Source: Rhodovibrio sp. (GTDB taxonomy: Bacteria; Pseudomonadota; Alphaproteobacteria; Kiloniellales; Rhodovibrionaceae). From it: a stretch of DNA of 41,372 bases. The stretch spans positions 1-41,372 of the forward strand of contig SKZV01000011.1 of NCBI GenBank assembly GCA_007127165.1, written 5' to 3'. Shown here piece after piece: positions 19,240 to 27,690 of the stretch. Made by a program: the position numbers and the translations under genes. The notes beneath the pieces are model-generated. The model had not been told where the DNA came from, searched no databases, and was given only the letters and a program-made list of their open reading frames with translations. Numbering within the stretch: the stretch's first letter is position 1; every line of letters begins with the position of its first letter.

Positions 19240-20208
19240 CTACACGTTGAAGTCCAGACCCCACTGAAGATAGCGCTCCGGATCGTCGGTCCAGCGCTCG
19301 CGGACTTTCACGAAGAGAAACAGGTGGACCTTGCGCTCGAGTTCCGCCTCAAGCTCCTGCTGTGCCAGCTCCCGAACCTTGCGGATCGCTTCACCCTGGC
19401 GACCCAGGACGATCTTTCGTTGCTGCGGGCGTTCGACATAGATGGTCTGTTCAATGCGCAGGCTGCCGTCGCGGAAGTCTTCCCAGTTCTCGGTTTCCAC
19501 GGTCAGCGCGTAGGGCAACTCCTCGTGCAAACGCAGGAAAAGCTTCTCCCGCGTCACCTCTGCCGCAAGAAGGCGCATCGGCAGATCGCTCAACTGATCT
19601 TCCGGGTAAAGCCAGGGACCTTCCGGCATGCGCTCCGCCAAAAAGCTCTTGAGGTGGTCCACCCCGTCCCCGGTTTCCGCCGACACCATGAAGATCTGTT
19701 CGAAAAGGCCTTCCGCATCGAAACGCGCAGCCAATTCCAGCAGCTTGTCGCGGCGAATGCGGTCGATCTTGTTGAGCAAGAGAACGCAAGGACGCCCGAT
19801 GTCCTTCAGCCGTTCGATGATCTTCAGTGTTTCGTCGTCGATCGACTTGCGAGCCGCATCGTAAAGCAGCACCACCAGATCGCAATCTTCCGCGCCCGCC
19901 CATGCGGCCTGCACCATCGAGCGTTCGAGCCGTCGTTTGGGTGTTGAGAAAATGCCGGGCGTGTCCACGAGGATGATCTGGCTGTCACCTTCCAGCGCCA
20001 CACCGCGAACCCGCGCGCGGGTGGTCTGCACCTTGTGCGTCACGATCGAGAGCTTGGCCCCCACCAGACGGTTCAGCAGAGTCGACTTTCCTGCGTTCGG
20101 CGCACCGATCAGCGCGACGACGCCGCATTGCCCCGCACGCGTTCCTTTTCCGTCGTCGCCGGAACATGCTTCAGGTCCTGTCATCGCGTCGCTCAACTTT
20201 TTCTCCAT
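19240..20208 (-). CDS. era: GTPase Era
   Basis: This 30S-subunit assembly GTPase of 322 residues has an N-terminal G domain with P-loop GAPNAGKS (about 35-42), switch II DTPG and LLNKIDRI. A C-terminal KH RNA-binding domain (RKIVLGRQGEAIRKVRELA) binds 16S rRNA. It is slightly longer than E. coli Era because of a ~28-residue N-terminal lead. The ATG at 20208 overlaps the end of rnc by 38 bp; an in-frame ATG at 20184 would still overlap it. Coupling of rnc and era is near universal in proteobacteria. Confidence 0.96.
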   Translation of the reverse strand: MEKKLSDAMTGPEACSGDDGKGTRAGQCGVVALIGAPNAGKSTLLNRLVGAKLSIVTHKVQTTRARVRGVALEGDSQIILVDTPGIFSTPKRRLERSMVQAAWAGAEDCDLVVLLYDAARKSIDDETLKIIERLKDIGRPCVLLLNKIDRIRRDKLLELAARFDAEGLFEQIFMVSAETGDGVDHLKSFLAERMPEGPWLYPEDQLSDLPMRLLAAEVTREKLFLRLHEELPYALTVETENWEDFRDGSLRIEQTIYVERPQQRKIVLGRQGEAIRKVRELAQQELEAELERKVHLFLFVKVRERWTDDPERYLQWGLDFNV

Positions 20209-20917
20209 TGATCAGTCGCTCCAGAAGCCGGGCGGCGGCCTCCTGCTCGGCGAGGCGCTTTGAGCGGCCTTCGCCGCGCTGCGGTTGCGCTCCCCTCACC
20301 TCCACGGTGACGGTGAAACGCGGTTCGTGCGCCGGTCCCTCTCGGGACACCTCCCGATACAGCGGCAACGGCAGGCCACGTCCCTGCGCCCACTCCTGAA
20401 GAGCCGTCTTCGCGTCTTGTGGCGGGGCGTGGTCCTGGTCGAGAAGCGGGCGCCAATGCGGCTCCACGAACGCCCGCGCCGCCTCCAGGCCTCCGTCACT
20501 GTAGAGCGCGCCGATCGCCGCCTCGCAGACATCCGCCAGCAGCCCGGGATTGGCCCGGCCGCCACCTTCCGCCTCGCCGCGCGAGATCACCAGATAGGCG
20601 CCGAGCCCCAGTGTGCGCGCGACCTCGGCCAGGGCTTCCCGGCTCACCAGATAGGCATGACGGCGCGCAAGATCGCCCTCCGGCTCCGCCGGAAAAGCCT
20701 TGAGCAGCATATCGGCCACGATCAGGCCCAACACTCTGTCGCCAAGGAATTCCAGACGTTCGTAACTTCCGCCCTCGGTGTTGCGTCCGGCGGTGGTACT
20801 GGAATGCGTCAGGGCTTCGCGAAGCAGGCCGATGTCGTCGAACGCGTGCCCCAGCCTCGCGGCGAGCTGTTCAGCCGCGAACCGCGGACTCGCCGTTCCG
20901 GACTCATCCAATGCCAT
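20171..20917 (-). CDS. rnc: Ribonuclease III
   Basis: This 248-residue double-strand-specific endoribonuclease processes rRNA precursors and other structured RNAs. The catalytic domain contains ERLEFLGDRVLGL with its Glu and Asp, and ADVCEAAIGALYSDGG with the second Asp/Glu pair. A C-terminal dsRNA-binding domain (about 175-240) ends with SKRLAEQEAAARLL. I chose the ATG at 20917, which gives the usual length and overlaps the lepB stop by 14 bp. An ATG at 20983 would add 22 residues inside lepB. Confidence 0.95.
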   Translation of the reverse strand: MALDESGTASPRFAAEQLAARLGHAFDDIGLLREALTHSSTTAGRNTEGGSYERLEFLGDRVLGLIVADMLLKAFPAEPEGDLARRHAYLVSREALAEVARTLGLGAYLVISRGEAEGGGRANPGLLADVCEAAIGALYSDGGLEAARAFVEPHWRPLLDQDHAPPQDAKTALQEWAQGRGLPLPLYREVSREGPAHEPRFTVTVEVRGAQPQRGEGRSKRLAEQEAAARLLERLINGEKVERRDDRT

Positions 20918-21662
20918 CGAAAATCCGCCCGTACCGGATCGACTGCGGCCAGAGCCAGAACTCCCACATCCTTGCGGAGCCATCGTGCGAGAAGAAGAGG
21001 AACTGGGCCTGACCGATCAGATGGTCGTGAGGAATGTACCCCACGCGCGACGACCGGCTGTCCTGGCTGGCGTCCCTGTTGTCACCCATCATGAAGTAGT
21101 GCCCTTCGGGGACGTTGAACACCTGGGTGTTGTCGTAGAATCCTGTATGGCCGCGCTCATGGATAATGTGCGTACTTCCGTCGGGGAGAGTCTCGCGAAC
21201 CACGCTCACGCTCTGGCCAGAGACGCCAAGTTGGCCGACTTCCTCCCGTTCGACAGCATCCCCGTTGATGTGGAGAATGCCGTTGAGCATCTGAACGCGA
21301 TCCCCAGGCAGCCCCACAACGCGCTTGATGTAGTCCGTCGCTCCATCGCTGGGCAACTTGAAGACGACCACATCGCCGCGTTCCGGCTCACCGTTGAACA
21401 CCCGGCCTTCGAAAAGCGGCGGGCTGAACGGCAGCGAGTAGCGGCTATAGCCGTAAGAGAACTTCGATACGAACAGGTAGTCCCCGACCAACAGTGTGGG
21501 GATCATGGAGCCCGACGGGATGCTGAAGGGCTCGTAGGCAAAGGTTCGGATGAACAACGCGATGACGACCGCGTAAAAAACGGTCCTTATCGTCTCGCCA
21601 AATCCGCCCTTTTGCTTGGTTGCTTGCTGTGCCATATGACTCGATTGTTTTCGGGGCGTCAT
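20904..21662 (-). CDS. lepB: Signal peptidase I
   Basis: The membrane-bound protease cleaves signal peptides from exported proteins. From the start used here it has 252 residues. It has one transmembrane helix (about 25-42), the nucleophile Ser52 in [14 protein letters not shown], the general base Lys113 in [12 protein letters not shown], and the box-E motif [11 protein letters not shown]. The ATG at 21662 overlaps the acpS stop as ATGA. An in-frame ATG at 21635 gives a 243-residue form closer to typical alphaproteobacterial LepB N-termini. Neither has a strong Shine-Dalgarno, so the start is uncertain by nine codons. Confidence 0.95.
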   Translation of the reverse strand: MTPRKQSSHMAQQATKQKGGFGETIRTVFYAVVIALFIRTFAYEPFSIPSGSMIPTLLVGDYLFVSKFSYGYSRYSLPFSPPLFEGRVFNGEPERGDVVVFKLPSDGATDYIKRVVGLPGDRVQMLNGILHINGDAVEREEVGQLGVSGQSVSVVRETLPDGSTHIIHERGHTGFYDNTQVFNVPEGHYFMMGDNRDASQDSRSSRVGYIPHDHLIGQAQFLFFSHDGSARMWEFWLWPQSIRYGRIFDGIG

Positions 21663-22075
21663 GCTGCGCCATTGGCCTCGGGATCTGCCGAGATAATGAC
21701 AATGACCTGTGCCTGGGGATATTCGTCGGTGATCGTGACGTCGATGCGCGCCGTCATGCCCGGCGGCGTCATCTCCGCGAGACGCGCCGCCGCGCCGCCG
21801 GACAATTCCATCGTGGGTTGGCCGCTGAGGCGGTTCACCACGCCCATATGGCGCCAGTGGACCCCGCAACGCGGCACGCCGGTTCCCAGCGCCTTTGCGC
21901 AGGCTTCTTTCGCCGCGAACCGCTTGGCATAGCTGGCCGCCCGCTGTGCCCTGCGTTCCGACTTCGCCTGCTCCGTCTCGGTGAACACGCGCTCTATGAA
22001 CCGCTGTCCGAAGCGCTCCAGCGTGGCTTCGATCCTGCGGATGTCGACGATGTCATTACCTATGCCGAGAATCAT
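21659..22075 (-). CDS. acpS: Holo-[acyl-carrier-protein] synthase
   Basis: This 138-residue phosphopantetheinyl transferase attaches the 4'-phosphopantetheine arm of CoA to acyl carrier protein. Mg-binding residues are in GIGNDIVDI (Asp) and [14 protein letters not shown] (Glu). The ATG at 22075 gives MILGIGNDI, the standard N-terminus, and starts 5 bp after the pdxJ stop. A TTG at 22084 is also in frame but unnecessary. It sits between pdxJ and lepB, as in most proteobacterial versions of this operon. Confidence 0.95.
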   Translation of the reverse strand: MILGIGNDIVDIRRIEATLERFGQRFIERVFTETEQAKSERRAQRAASYAKRFAAKEACAKALGTGVPRCGVHWRHMGVVNRLSGQPTMELSGGAAARLAEMTPPGMTARIDVTITDEYPQAQVIVIISADPEANGAA

Positions 22076-22080
22076 TGAGT

Positions 22081-22839
22081 TCAAGCTGTCCTTGCCGCAC
22101 GGGCTTCGTTCATCATCGCACGCATCCGCTGTACTGCGCTGTCCAGCCCGGAGAAGATCGCCTCGCCGATCAGGAAATGCCCGATGTTCAGTTCCCTGAC
22201 CTCGCGAATGGCGGCCACCGGCTGTACGGTGTCAAAGGTCAGCCCGTGCCCGGCGTGGCATTCCAGACCAAGCTCCTCCGCCAGTGCGGCCGCGGCACGC
22301 AATCGATCCAGCTCCATTTGCCATTGCGCGCCTCCCGGCGATACCAGCCATGCCTCGCAGCAGGCGCCGGTATGCAGCTCGACCACTGGGGCCTCAAGGC
22401 GCTTCGCCGCCTCGATTTGCGCGCGTTCCGGTGCAATGAAAAGTGAAACGCGAATCCCGGCGTCCCTTAAAGCCGCGACGGTCGGCTGTAGCACCGACTC
22501 CTGCGCCGCGACGTCCAGCCCGCCTTCGGTCGTGCGCTCTTCACGCCGCTCCGGCACAAGGCAGGCCGCGTGGGGACGATGGCGCAATGCGATCGCGAGC
22601 ATCTCCTGCGTTGCCGCCATCTCCAGATTGAGCGGAAGGTCGATCTCGTGGATTAAACGCTCGATATCCTCGTCGCCAATATGCCGGCGATCCTCGCGCA
22701 GATGGGCGGTAATTCCGTCGGCCCCCGCCTGCGCGGCAAGTTGCGCGGCGCGTAGCGGATCGGGATGCAGACCGCCCCGCGCATTGCGGATCGTCGCAAC
22801 ATGATCGATATTCACTCCAAGACGCAGATTTTGCGTCAT
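22081..22839 (-). CDS. pdxJ: Pyridoxine 5'-phosphate synthase
   Basis: This 252-residue TIM barrel condenses 1-deoxyxylulose 5-phosphate with 3-amino-2-oxopropyl phosphate to form pyridoxine 5'-phosphate. Signature segments are [50 protein letters not shown] and [12 protein letters not shown], and the C-terminal [12 protein letters not shown]. The length is normal. Its ATG overlaps the stop of the DUF2062 gene by 4 bp (ATGA). The pdxJ-acpS pair is one of the most conserved gene neighbourhoods in proteobacteria. Confidence 0.97.
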   Translation of the reverse strand: MTQNLRLGVNIDHVATIRNARGGLHPDPLRAAQLAAQAGADGITAHLREDRRHIGDEDIERLIHEIDLPLNLEMAATQEMLAIALRHRPHAACLVPERREERTTEGGLDVAAQESVLQPTVAALRDAGIRVSLFIAPERAQIEAAKRLEAPVVELHTGACCEAWLVSPGGAQWQMELDRLRAAAALAEELGLECHAGHGLTFDTVQPVAAIREVRELNIGHFLIGEAIFSGLDSAVQRMRAMMNEARAARTA

Positions 22840-23456
22840 TGGTGGTCTCCTTTGTCCTTATCCGCCGCCGCAGCCTCGTCCATCGCCTGCACGACCGCGC
22901 CTGCTGAAGCCGGTTTGCGGCGAAAACGGCCGCCGCGCTCCCGCCGCCGCCGGCGGGCCTCCTGAAACCGAACGACGGCCTTATAGCACGGCACGAACAC
23001 AAGAACCCATACTACAATGCCGCTCGGAATGCTGCCGAGCGCCATCGGATACAATATCTCCGCGGGCCTTTCGATGATGTAGGCCATGGAAAGCGTGTCC
23101 GGTAGATCGCCATCCGGGCCTTCACCCTGGATCCATCGCCCGAGGGTGAATATCCAGGACCAGATAAAGGGGAAGGTCCACGGATTTCCGACCACCGTGC
23201 CAAGCGCCATAGCGATGAGATTGCCCCGGATCAGCCAGGCAATCATCGCTCCTAGCAGGAAGTGAAAGCCGATGAACGGCGAAAAGGAGACGGCTGCGCC
23301 ACAGGCCAGCCCCGCTGAAATGCTATACGCACTGCCCGGCAGCCGTCCGACTCTGTAGGCAATGTACTTACCGGCGCGGGCCAATCCGGCCCGGGGCCAG
23401 ATATAGCCCCAGATGCGGCGCAGCAATGAGATTCGCTCTCGCCGTCCGAATATCAT
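22836..23456 (-). CDS. DUF2062 membrane protein
   Basis: The 206-residue protein matches the DUF2062 pattern: a basic N-terminus ([18 protein letters not shown]), then [19 protein letters not shown] and [15 protein letters not shown], with two to four membrane segments (about 45-95 and 140-165). The C-terminal ~40 residues form a basic, then acidic tail that is probably cytoplasmic. Function is unknown. In alphaproteobacteria the gene regularly sits between the rsh gene and pdxJ, as here, 39 bp behind rsh and overlapping pdxJ. Confidence 0.85.
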   Translation of the reverse strand: MIFGRRERISLLRRIWGYIWPRAGLARAGKYIAYRVGRLPGSAYSISAGLACGAAVSFSPFIGFHFLLGAMIAWLIRGNLIAMALGTVVGNPWTFPFIWSWIFTLGRWIQGEGPDGDLPDTLSMAYIIERPAEILYPMALGSIPSGIVVWVLVFVPCYKAVVRFQEARRRRRERGGRFRRKPASAGAVVQAMDEAAAADKDKGDHQ

Positions 23457-23495
23457 GAACGATCGCGCCTCAAGCCCTGCGTCGTATATTCATGC

Positions 23496-25640
23496 TTACC
23501 CGCGCGCTCGTTCGACCGATGAAATCACCGGCGTTGCGCGCAGGGCCGCCATGACATTGGTCAGGTGCTTGACATCGTCCACTTCGATATCCAGGAGCAT
23601 TTCGAAGAAATCGACCGAGCGGTTGGTGACCTTCAGGTTGCTGATGTTCGCCCGGCTTTTGCCGATCACCGTCGACACCGACCCGAGGCTTCCCGGCTCG
23701 TTCGCGACAACGATGTGCAGCCGCCCGGTATAGGGGTCGCTACTCTCATCGACGTTCCAGGCAAGATCAACCCAGCGTTCCGGAGAATCCTGGAAGTTCG
23801 CCAACGTTTCGCAATCGATGGTGTGGACGGTGACGCCCTTGCCGGTGGTGACGATGCCCACGATGCGCTCTCCCGGCAAGGGGTGGCAACAGTGCGCGAA
23901 GTGGACCGCCATGCCGGGTATCAGCCCCTTAATCGGTACCGCCGAGTCGCGCTTGCCCTGCTTCGTCCGCGCGCGTCCGATCGGGACGACCTTATTCTCC
24001 TTGCCCTCGGGCTTGCTGCTCGGGAAGACGGCGTGAAGGATTTCCCGCGCAGTGAAGTCACCACGCGCGACCGCAACGTAAAGATCGGAAACCTGATCGA
24101 CCTTGCACCGCTTGAGGACGCCTTCGAGACCTTTCTCGGTCAGGTCGTAGCCTTCCTGGCGGAAGACTCTCTGGAGCATCTGTTGCCCCAGTTCCTGATA
24201 CTGATCACGTTCGCGCATCCGGATAAAGCGGCGGATTCGCGCCTTCGCCTTACCGGTGACGACGAACTTCTCCCAATCAGGCGACGGGGTTTGCGCCTTC
24301 GATGCCACGATCTCCACCTGATCGCCGTTCCGAAGCTCGGATTTCAGGGGCACCATGCGCCCGTTGACCTTGCTGCCGACACAGGTGTCCCCGACCTCGG
24401 AGTGCACCGCGTAAGCGAAGTCAACCGGCGTCGCCCCGCGCGGCAGGGCGATCAGGTCGCCCTTGGGGGTGAAGCAGAACACCTGATCCTGGAACATTTC
24501 CAGTTTCGTGTGCTCCAGGAACTCTTCGGGATTGGAGGCATGGTCGAGAATGTCCAGAAGTTCGCGAACCCAGCGATATTGCCGCCCGTCCACCGAGTGC
24601 GCGCCCGGTTCCTTGTAAATCCAGTGTGCGGCGACCCCGTACTCCGCTACCTCATGCATCTCGCGGGTGCGAATCTGCACCTCGACGCGCTGGCGCTGGG
24701 GGCCGATGAGGCCGGTATGGAGGGACCGGTACCCGTTCGGCTTCGGCGTCGAAATATAGTCCTTGAAACGGCCGGGCACGACGGGGTAGTGGGAATGCAG
24801 TACGCCGAGCGCATGGTAACAGTCGGCGATATTCGGGAGGGTCACCCGGAAAGCCATGATGTCGGAGAGTTGCTCGAACCCGACATTGTTATGCTGCATT
24901 TTGCGCCAGATGGAGAAGGCCGTCTTCATCCGGCCGGTAACGTTAGCGTCGAGCCCTTCCTGTTTAAGCAGTTTCTGAAGTTCCGCGACGATACCCTGTT
25001 TCAGGTCATCGCCACGGTTTTCGAGGAACTCCAGACGCTTGACGATGGACTGTCTGGCGTCGGGATGGATCACCTCGAACGCTAAATCCTCAAGCTCGTC
25101 ACGGAAGCGCTGCATGCCGATCCGCTCGGCCAACGGCGCGTAGATTTCCATCGTTTCCCGCGCGACCCGGCGGCGCTTCTCGTCCGAAGCGACATGATGC
25201 AACGTCTGCATGTTATGAAGTCGGTCGGCCAGCTTCACCAGCAGTACGCGAATATCTTCCGACAACGCGAGCACCAGCTTACGGAAATTCTCCGCATGTT
25301 TGCTCTGCTCCGACTGCAACTCGATCCGGGAGAGTTTGGTGACGCCATCGACGAGCCGGGCGACATCCTTGCCGAACAGATCCTCGATCTCCTCCACCGT
25401 CGTCGTGGTGTCTTCGACGGTGTCGTGCAGCAGCGCGGTCACGATCGAGGCCGTATCAAGCCTCAGGCGCGTGAGGATTCCCGCCACTTCCAGCGGGTGG
25501 GAGAAGTAGGGGTCTCCAGAAGCGCGCGTCTGGGTTCCGTGTGCCTTCATCGCGAAAACATAGGCGCGATTCAGCAAGTCCTCATCGGCGTGAGGATCGT
25601 ACGCCTTGACCTTTTCAACCAGTTCGAATTGGCGAATCAT
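23496..25640 (-). CDS. rsh: Bifunctional (p)ppGpp synthetase/hydrolase
   Basis: This 714-residue long RelA/SpoT homologue makes and degrades (p)ppGpp, the stringent-response alarmone. The N-terminal HD hydrolase domain is intact (H48 in SHPLEV, H72-D73 in LHDTVEDT). So is the synthetase domain (about 235-345, with KDYISTPKPNGYRSLHT and EVQIRTREMHEVAEYG). A TGS domain lies at about 385-445 and an ACT domain at the C-terminus (about 635-710). Intact hydrolase and synthetase motifs predict a bifunctional enzyme, as is usual for the single Rsh of alphaproteobacteria. A 129-bp spacer with a strong hairpin separates it from rpoZ. Confidence 0.96.
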   Translation of the reverse strand: MIRQFELVEKVKAYDPHADEDLLNRAYVFAMKAHGTQTRASGDPYFSHPLEVAGILTRLRLDTASIVTALLHDTVEDTTTTVEEIEDLFGKDVARLVDGVTKLSRIELQSEQSKHAENFRKLVLALSEDIRVLLVKLADRLHNMQTLHHVASDEKRRRVARETMEIYAPLAERIGMQRFRDELEDLAFEVIHPDARQSIVKRLEFLENRGDDLKQGIVAELQKLLKQEGLDANVTGRMKTAFSIWRKMQHNNVGFEQLSDIMAFRVTLPNIADCYHALGVLHSHYPVVPGRFKDYISTPKPNGYRSLHTGLIGPQRQRVEVQIRTREMHEVAEYGVAAHWIYKEPGAHSVDGRQYRWVRELLDILDHASNPEEFLEHTKLEMFQDQVFCFTPKGDLIALPRGATPVDFAYAVHSEVGDTCVGSKVNGRMVPLKSELRNGDQVEIVASKAQTPSPDWEKFVVTGKAKARIRRFIRMRERDQYQELGQQMLQRVFRQEGYDLTEKGLEGVLKRCKVDQVSDLYVAVARGDFTAREILHAVFPSSKPEGKENKVVPIGRARTKQGKRDSAVPIKGLIPGMAVHFAHCCHPLPGERIVGIVTTGKGVTVHTIDCETLANFQDSPERWVDLAWNVDESSDPYTGRLHIVVANEPGSLGSVSTVIGKSRANISNLKVTNRSVDFFEMLLDIEVDDVKHLTNVMAALRATPVISSVERARG

Positions 25641-25660
25641 CCAGCCGTCCCGTTCAGGTG

Positions 25661-25698
25661 GGCGAGGGGAATCGGCGATTCCCCCTTACCCTCTCGCC
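25661..25698 (-). promoter_or_regulatory. Strong hairpin in the rpoZ-rsh spacer (rsh leader)
   Basis: An inner stem with 8-bp arms, GGGGAATC (25666-25673) and GATTCCCC (25677-25684), has a 3-nt loop. Outside it GGCGAG (25661-25666) can pair with CTCGCC (25693-25698), although one base is shared between the arms. The structure ends about 20 nt before the rsh start codon. No U-tract follows it. It may be a processing or partial termination site between rpoZ and rsh, or a translational control element. Confidence 0.45.
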
Positions 25699-25769
25699 TA
25701 ATGTACGGTGTGGTAGCGCCAACGCCAAGGCGCGCACTTACCCGAAGAGCGGTGCGGTGGAACTTCGCC

Positions 25770-26225
25770 TCAGCTTTCCTCGTCGGATTCCGATTCCTGG
25801 GTCGCCTCTTCGACTTCGGCCTCACGCTCGGCAAGCTCGTCGAGCGAAGCGTAGCCCGACTCCTCCGTCCCCTCTTCACCGGCCGCTGCGTCGGGTGCGT
25901 CGGATAGCCCGAACCCGCCGGAGGCCATGCGTGCGCTGGCCTCCAACTCGCCTTCGAGCGCGTCGAACTCAGGCTTGTCTTCTTCAGCTTCTTCGCGGAT
26001 GAAGTACTTCTGCTGCGAACGGATCAACTCGTCCTCGAGAAAATCGAAATCGACAGTGCGCTCGGCAATCTCCCGCAACGCGATGACGGGGTTCTTGTCT
26101 CGGTCCCGCTCGATCGTGAGCGGCGCGCCGGAGGACACGTCGCGCGCACGCTGAGCGGCGATCATGACCAACTCAAACCGGTTGGGAATCTGCAGGATGC
26201 AATCTTCGACTGTGACGCGCGCCAT
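25770..26225 (-). CDS. rpoZ: RNA polymerase omega subunit
   Basis: Omega assists folding and assembly of the beta' subunit of RNA polymerase. The 151-residue protein begins with the conserved domain ([46 protein letters not shown], residues 1-60). Its second half is a low-complexity, strongly acidic tail ending [11 protein letters not shown]. Omega is 80-130 residues in most proteobacteria, so this tail is long. The ATG at 26225 is preceded by AAGGAGAG about ten bases upstream and by a good promoter candidate; an ATG at 26303 would add 26 unrelated residues. Confidence 0.95.
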   Translation of the reverse strand: MARVTVEDCILQIPNRFELVMIAAQRARDVSSGAPLTIERDRDKNPVIALREIAERTVDFDFLEDELIRSQQKYFIREEAEEDKPEFDALEGELEASARMASGGFGLSDAPDAAAGEEGTEESGYASLDELAEREAEVEEATQESESDEES

Positions 26226-26253
26226 GGGCTGGCTACTCTCCTTGGGAAACAAT

Positions 26254-26267
26254 GCATTCTTGAATGC
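26254..26267 (-). promoter_or_regulatory. Inverted repeat just downstream of the rpoZ promoter
   Basis: GCATTC (26254-26259) and GAATGC (26262-26267) form a perfect 6-bp inverted repeat with a TT centre. It lies at the predicted transcription start, about 7 bp downstream of the -10 and just before the Shine-Dalgarno. The position suits an operator for a dimeric repressor, or a small 5' hairpin; no known regulator is matched. Confidence 0.35.
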
Positions 26268-26274
26268 TGGCGGA

Positions 26275-26303
26275 GTTATAAGGACCCACGGCTGCACTTT
26301 CAA
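26275..26303 (-). promoter_or_regulatory. Sigma70-type promoter for rpoZ-rsh operon
   Basis: On the minus strand TTGAAA (26303-26298), a 17-bp spacer and TATAAC (26280-26275) match the consensus at 5 of 6 positions each. The predicted start lies near 26268, giving a leader of about 45 nt before the rpoZ ATG. This is the best promoter match I found in the window. Confidence 0.65.
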
Positions 26304-26366
26304 GGGCCGCGGGCCCTACCGCAACTTCGGGAGCCTCGATTCCACCGCTTGCGGCGGGGACCGGCA

Positions 26367-26894
26367 TCATGCGGACAAGCGGTAACACTCCTGCTCACCC
26401 TCGAGCCGTTCGAGCATCGCCTCGGCCGTGAGCCCGTAAACAGGATGGCGCCACTCCGGCGCGATCTCCGCCAGGGGAAGCAGCACGAACGCGCGCTCGT
26501 GCATCCGGGGATGCGGGAGCCGCGGCCAGTCGCGCTCTCCGGTGATCAGCCCGTGGTCGTCGAGCAGGTCCAGATCGGCCGCCCGGGGCGCATTTACTGC
26601 GGTCCCCTCCCGCACTCGGCCGAGCCCGGCTTCGATTTCGTGCAGCGCCCGCAGGACCGCGCCCGGCGGGAGCGTGCTTTCAGCCTTGAGCACGCCATTC
26701 ACAAACCACGGCTGATCGTCCCTCGGCACAGGTGCGCTTTCATACCAGGACGAGCAGGCGACGACCTGGATTTGCCGCTCCGGCAGCATTTCCAACGCCG
26801 CTTCCAGAGTGGGACGGGGCGGACCGAAACGCGCCGAAGGGAGATTCGCGCCAAGCGCGATAAGAATCCCGCGTTTTTCATAGCCAGAGCACAT
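26367..26894 (-). CDS. folK: 2-amino-4-hydroxy-6-hydroxymethyldihydropteridine diphosphokinase
   Basis: This 175-residue enzyme (HPPK) transfers pyrophosphate from ATP to the pterin precursor in folate synthesis. It shows the start ILIALGANLPS, SSWYESAPV, QPWFVNGVL, the metal-binding AADLDLLDDHG (DxD) and LPHPRMHERAFVLLPL. It lies upstream of rpoZ with a 141-bp spacer that contains a separate rpoZ promoter. The gene is divergent from the NYN-domain gene; the 146-bp spacer between them is AT-rich in part but offered no clear promoter by eye. Confidence 0.95.
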   Translation of the reverse strand: MCSGYEKRGILIALGANLPSARFGPPRPTLEAALEMLPERQIQVVACSSWYESAPVPRDDQPWFVNGVLKAESTLPPGAVLRALHEIEAGLGRVREGTAVNAPRAADLDLLDDHGLITGERDWPRLPHPRMHERAFVLLPLAEIAPEWRHPVYGLTAEAMLERLEGEQECYRLSA

Positions 26895-27040
26895 TCCAAA
26901 CCCGCGCTTTCGTTGCTTGCGTGGCTAGACGTTTGGGTTTATTGACGGCTTATCTTTATGCTGCCTGAAAGGTGGCACCCTCGCCTGTCCCTGTATAGGC
27001 AGAGACGGCGATTTTATAAACGTATTCGAAGAGGCACACG

Positions 27041-27682
27041 ATGCATTTCTACCCGCAAGAACGCTGCGCACTTTTTATTGATGGCGCCAACCTTTACGCA
27101 ACCTCAAGGTCTTTAGGGTTCGACATCGACTACAAGCGACTGCTCGACCTCTTTGCGAGGGAGTGCCGTCTTGTCCGTGCATTCTACTATACGGCGTTGG
27201 TCGAGGACCAGGAGTATTCGCCTATACGGCCGCTGATCGACTGGCTCGATTACAATGGCTACTCAATGGTAACGAAGCCGACCAAGCAGTTCCACGACGC
27301 TGAAACGGGACGGCGCAAGATCAAGGGGAATATGGATATCGAACTGGCCATCGATATGCTGGAGATGTCCAACAACCTGGATCATGTCATCCTGTTTTCG
27401 GGTGATGGCGACTTTCGGCGGCTGGTCGAGGCGGTGCAGCGCAAGGCCGTACGCACCACGGTGATCTCGACGATCCGCACCTCCCCGCCGATGATCGCCG
27501 ACGAACTACGGCGCGCGGCAGACTCCTTCGTGGATCTGGAAACACTGCGGAAGGACATCGACCGGGTCCATTCCACACCCCAACACGAAGAGCGCCGCCG
27601 GCGGCCGGAACGCTTTGAGACGGAAGAAATCAACGGTGAGGAAGACGGCGTCGATTTCTTCGAGGACGAAGAGAAAGCGTAG
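27041..27682 (+). CDS. NYN-domain (LabA/DUF88-type) putative ribonuclease
   Basis: The 213-residue protein is mostly one NYN (PIN-like) domain. Its acidic active-site residues are visible: D14 in ALFIDGANLYA, D99 in KGNMDIELAIDML, and D122/D124 in LFSGDGDFRRLV. It retains the typical RTTVISTIRTSPPMIADELR segment. After about residue 170 comes a short tail with an Arg run (EERRRRPERF) and then many acidic residues; the OST-HTH/LOTUS domain of longer LabA proteins is absent. NYN proteins are usually metal-dependent ribonucleases; the substrate is unknown. GAGG stands seven bases before the ATG. It is followed after 8 bp by a uracil-DNA glycosylase gene. Confidence 0.88.
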   Translation: MHFYPQERCALFIDGANLYATSRSLGFDIDYKRLLDLFARECRLVRAFYYTALVEDQEYSPIRPLIDWLDYNGYSMVTKPTKQFHDAETGRRKIKGNMDIELAIDMLEMSNNLDHVILFSGDGDFRRLVEAVQRKAVRTTVISTIRTSPPMIADELRRAADSFVDLETLRKDIDRVHSTPQHEERRRRPERFETEEINGEEDGVDFFEDEEKA

Positions 27683-27690
27683 AACAGGCG

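Noticed and set aside
23565-25085. 506-residue open frame antisense to rsh
   Set aside because: Complementary-strand shadow of a well conserved gene with no family resemblance.
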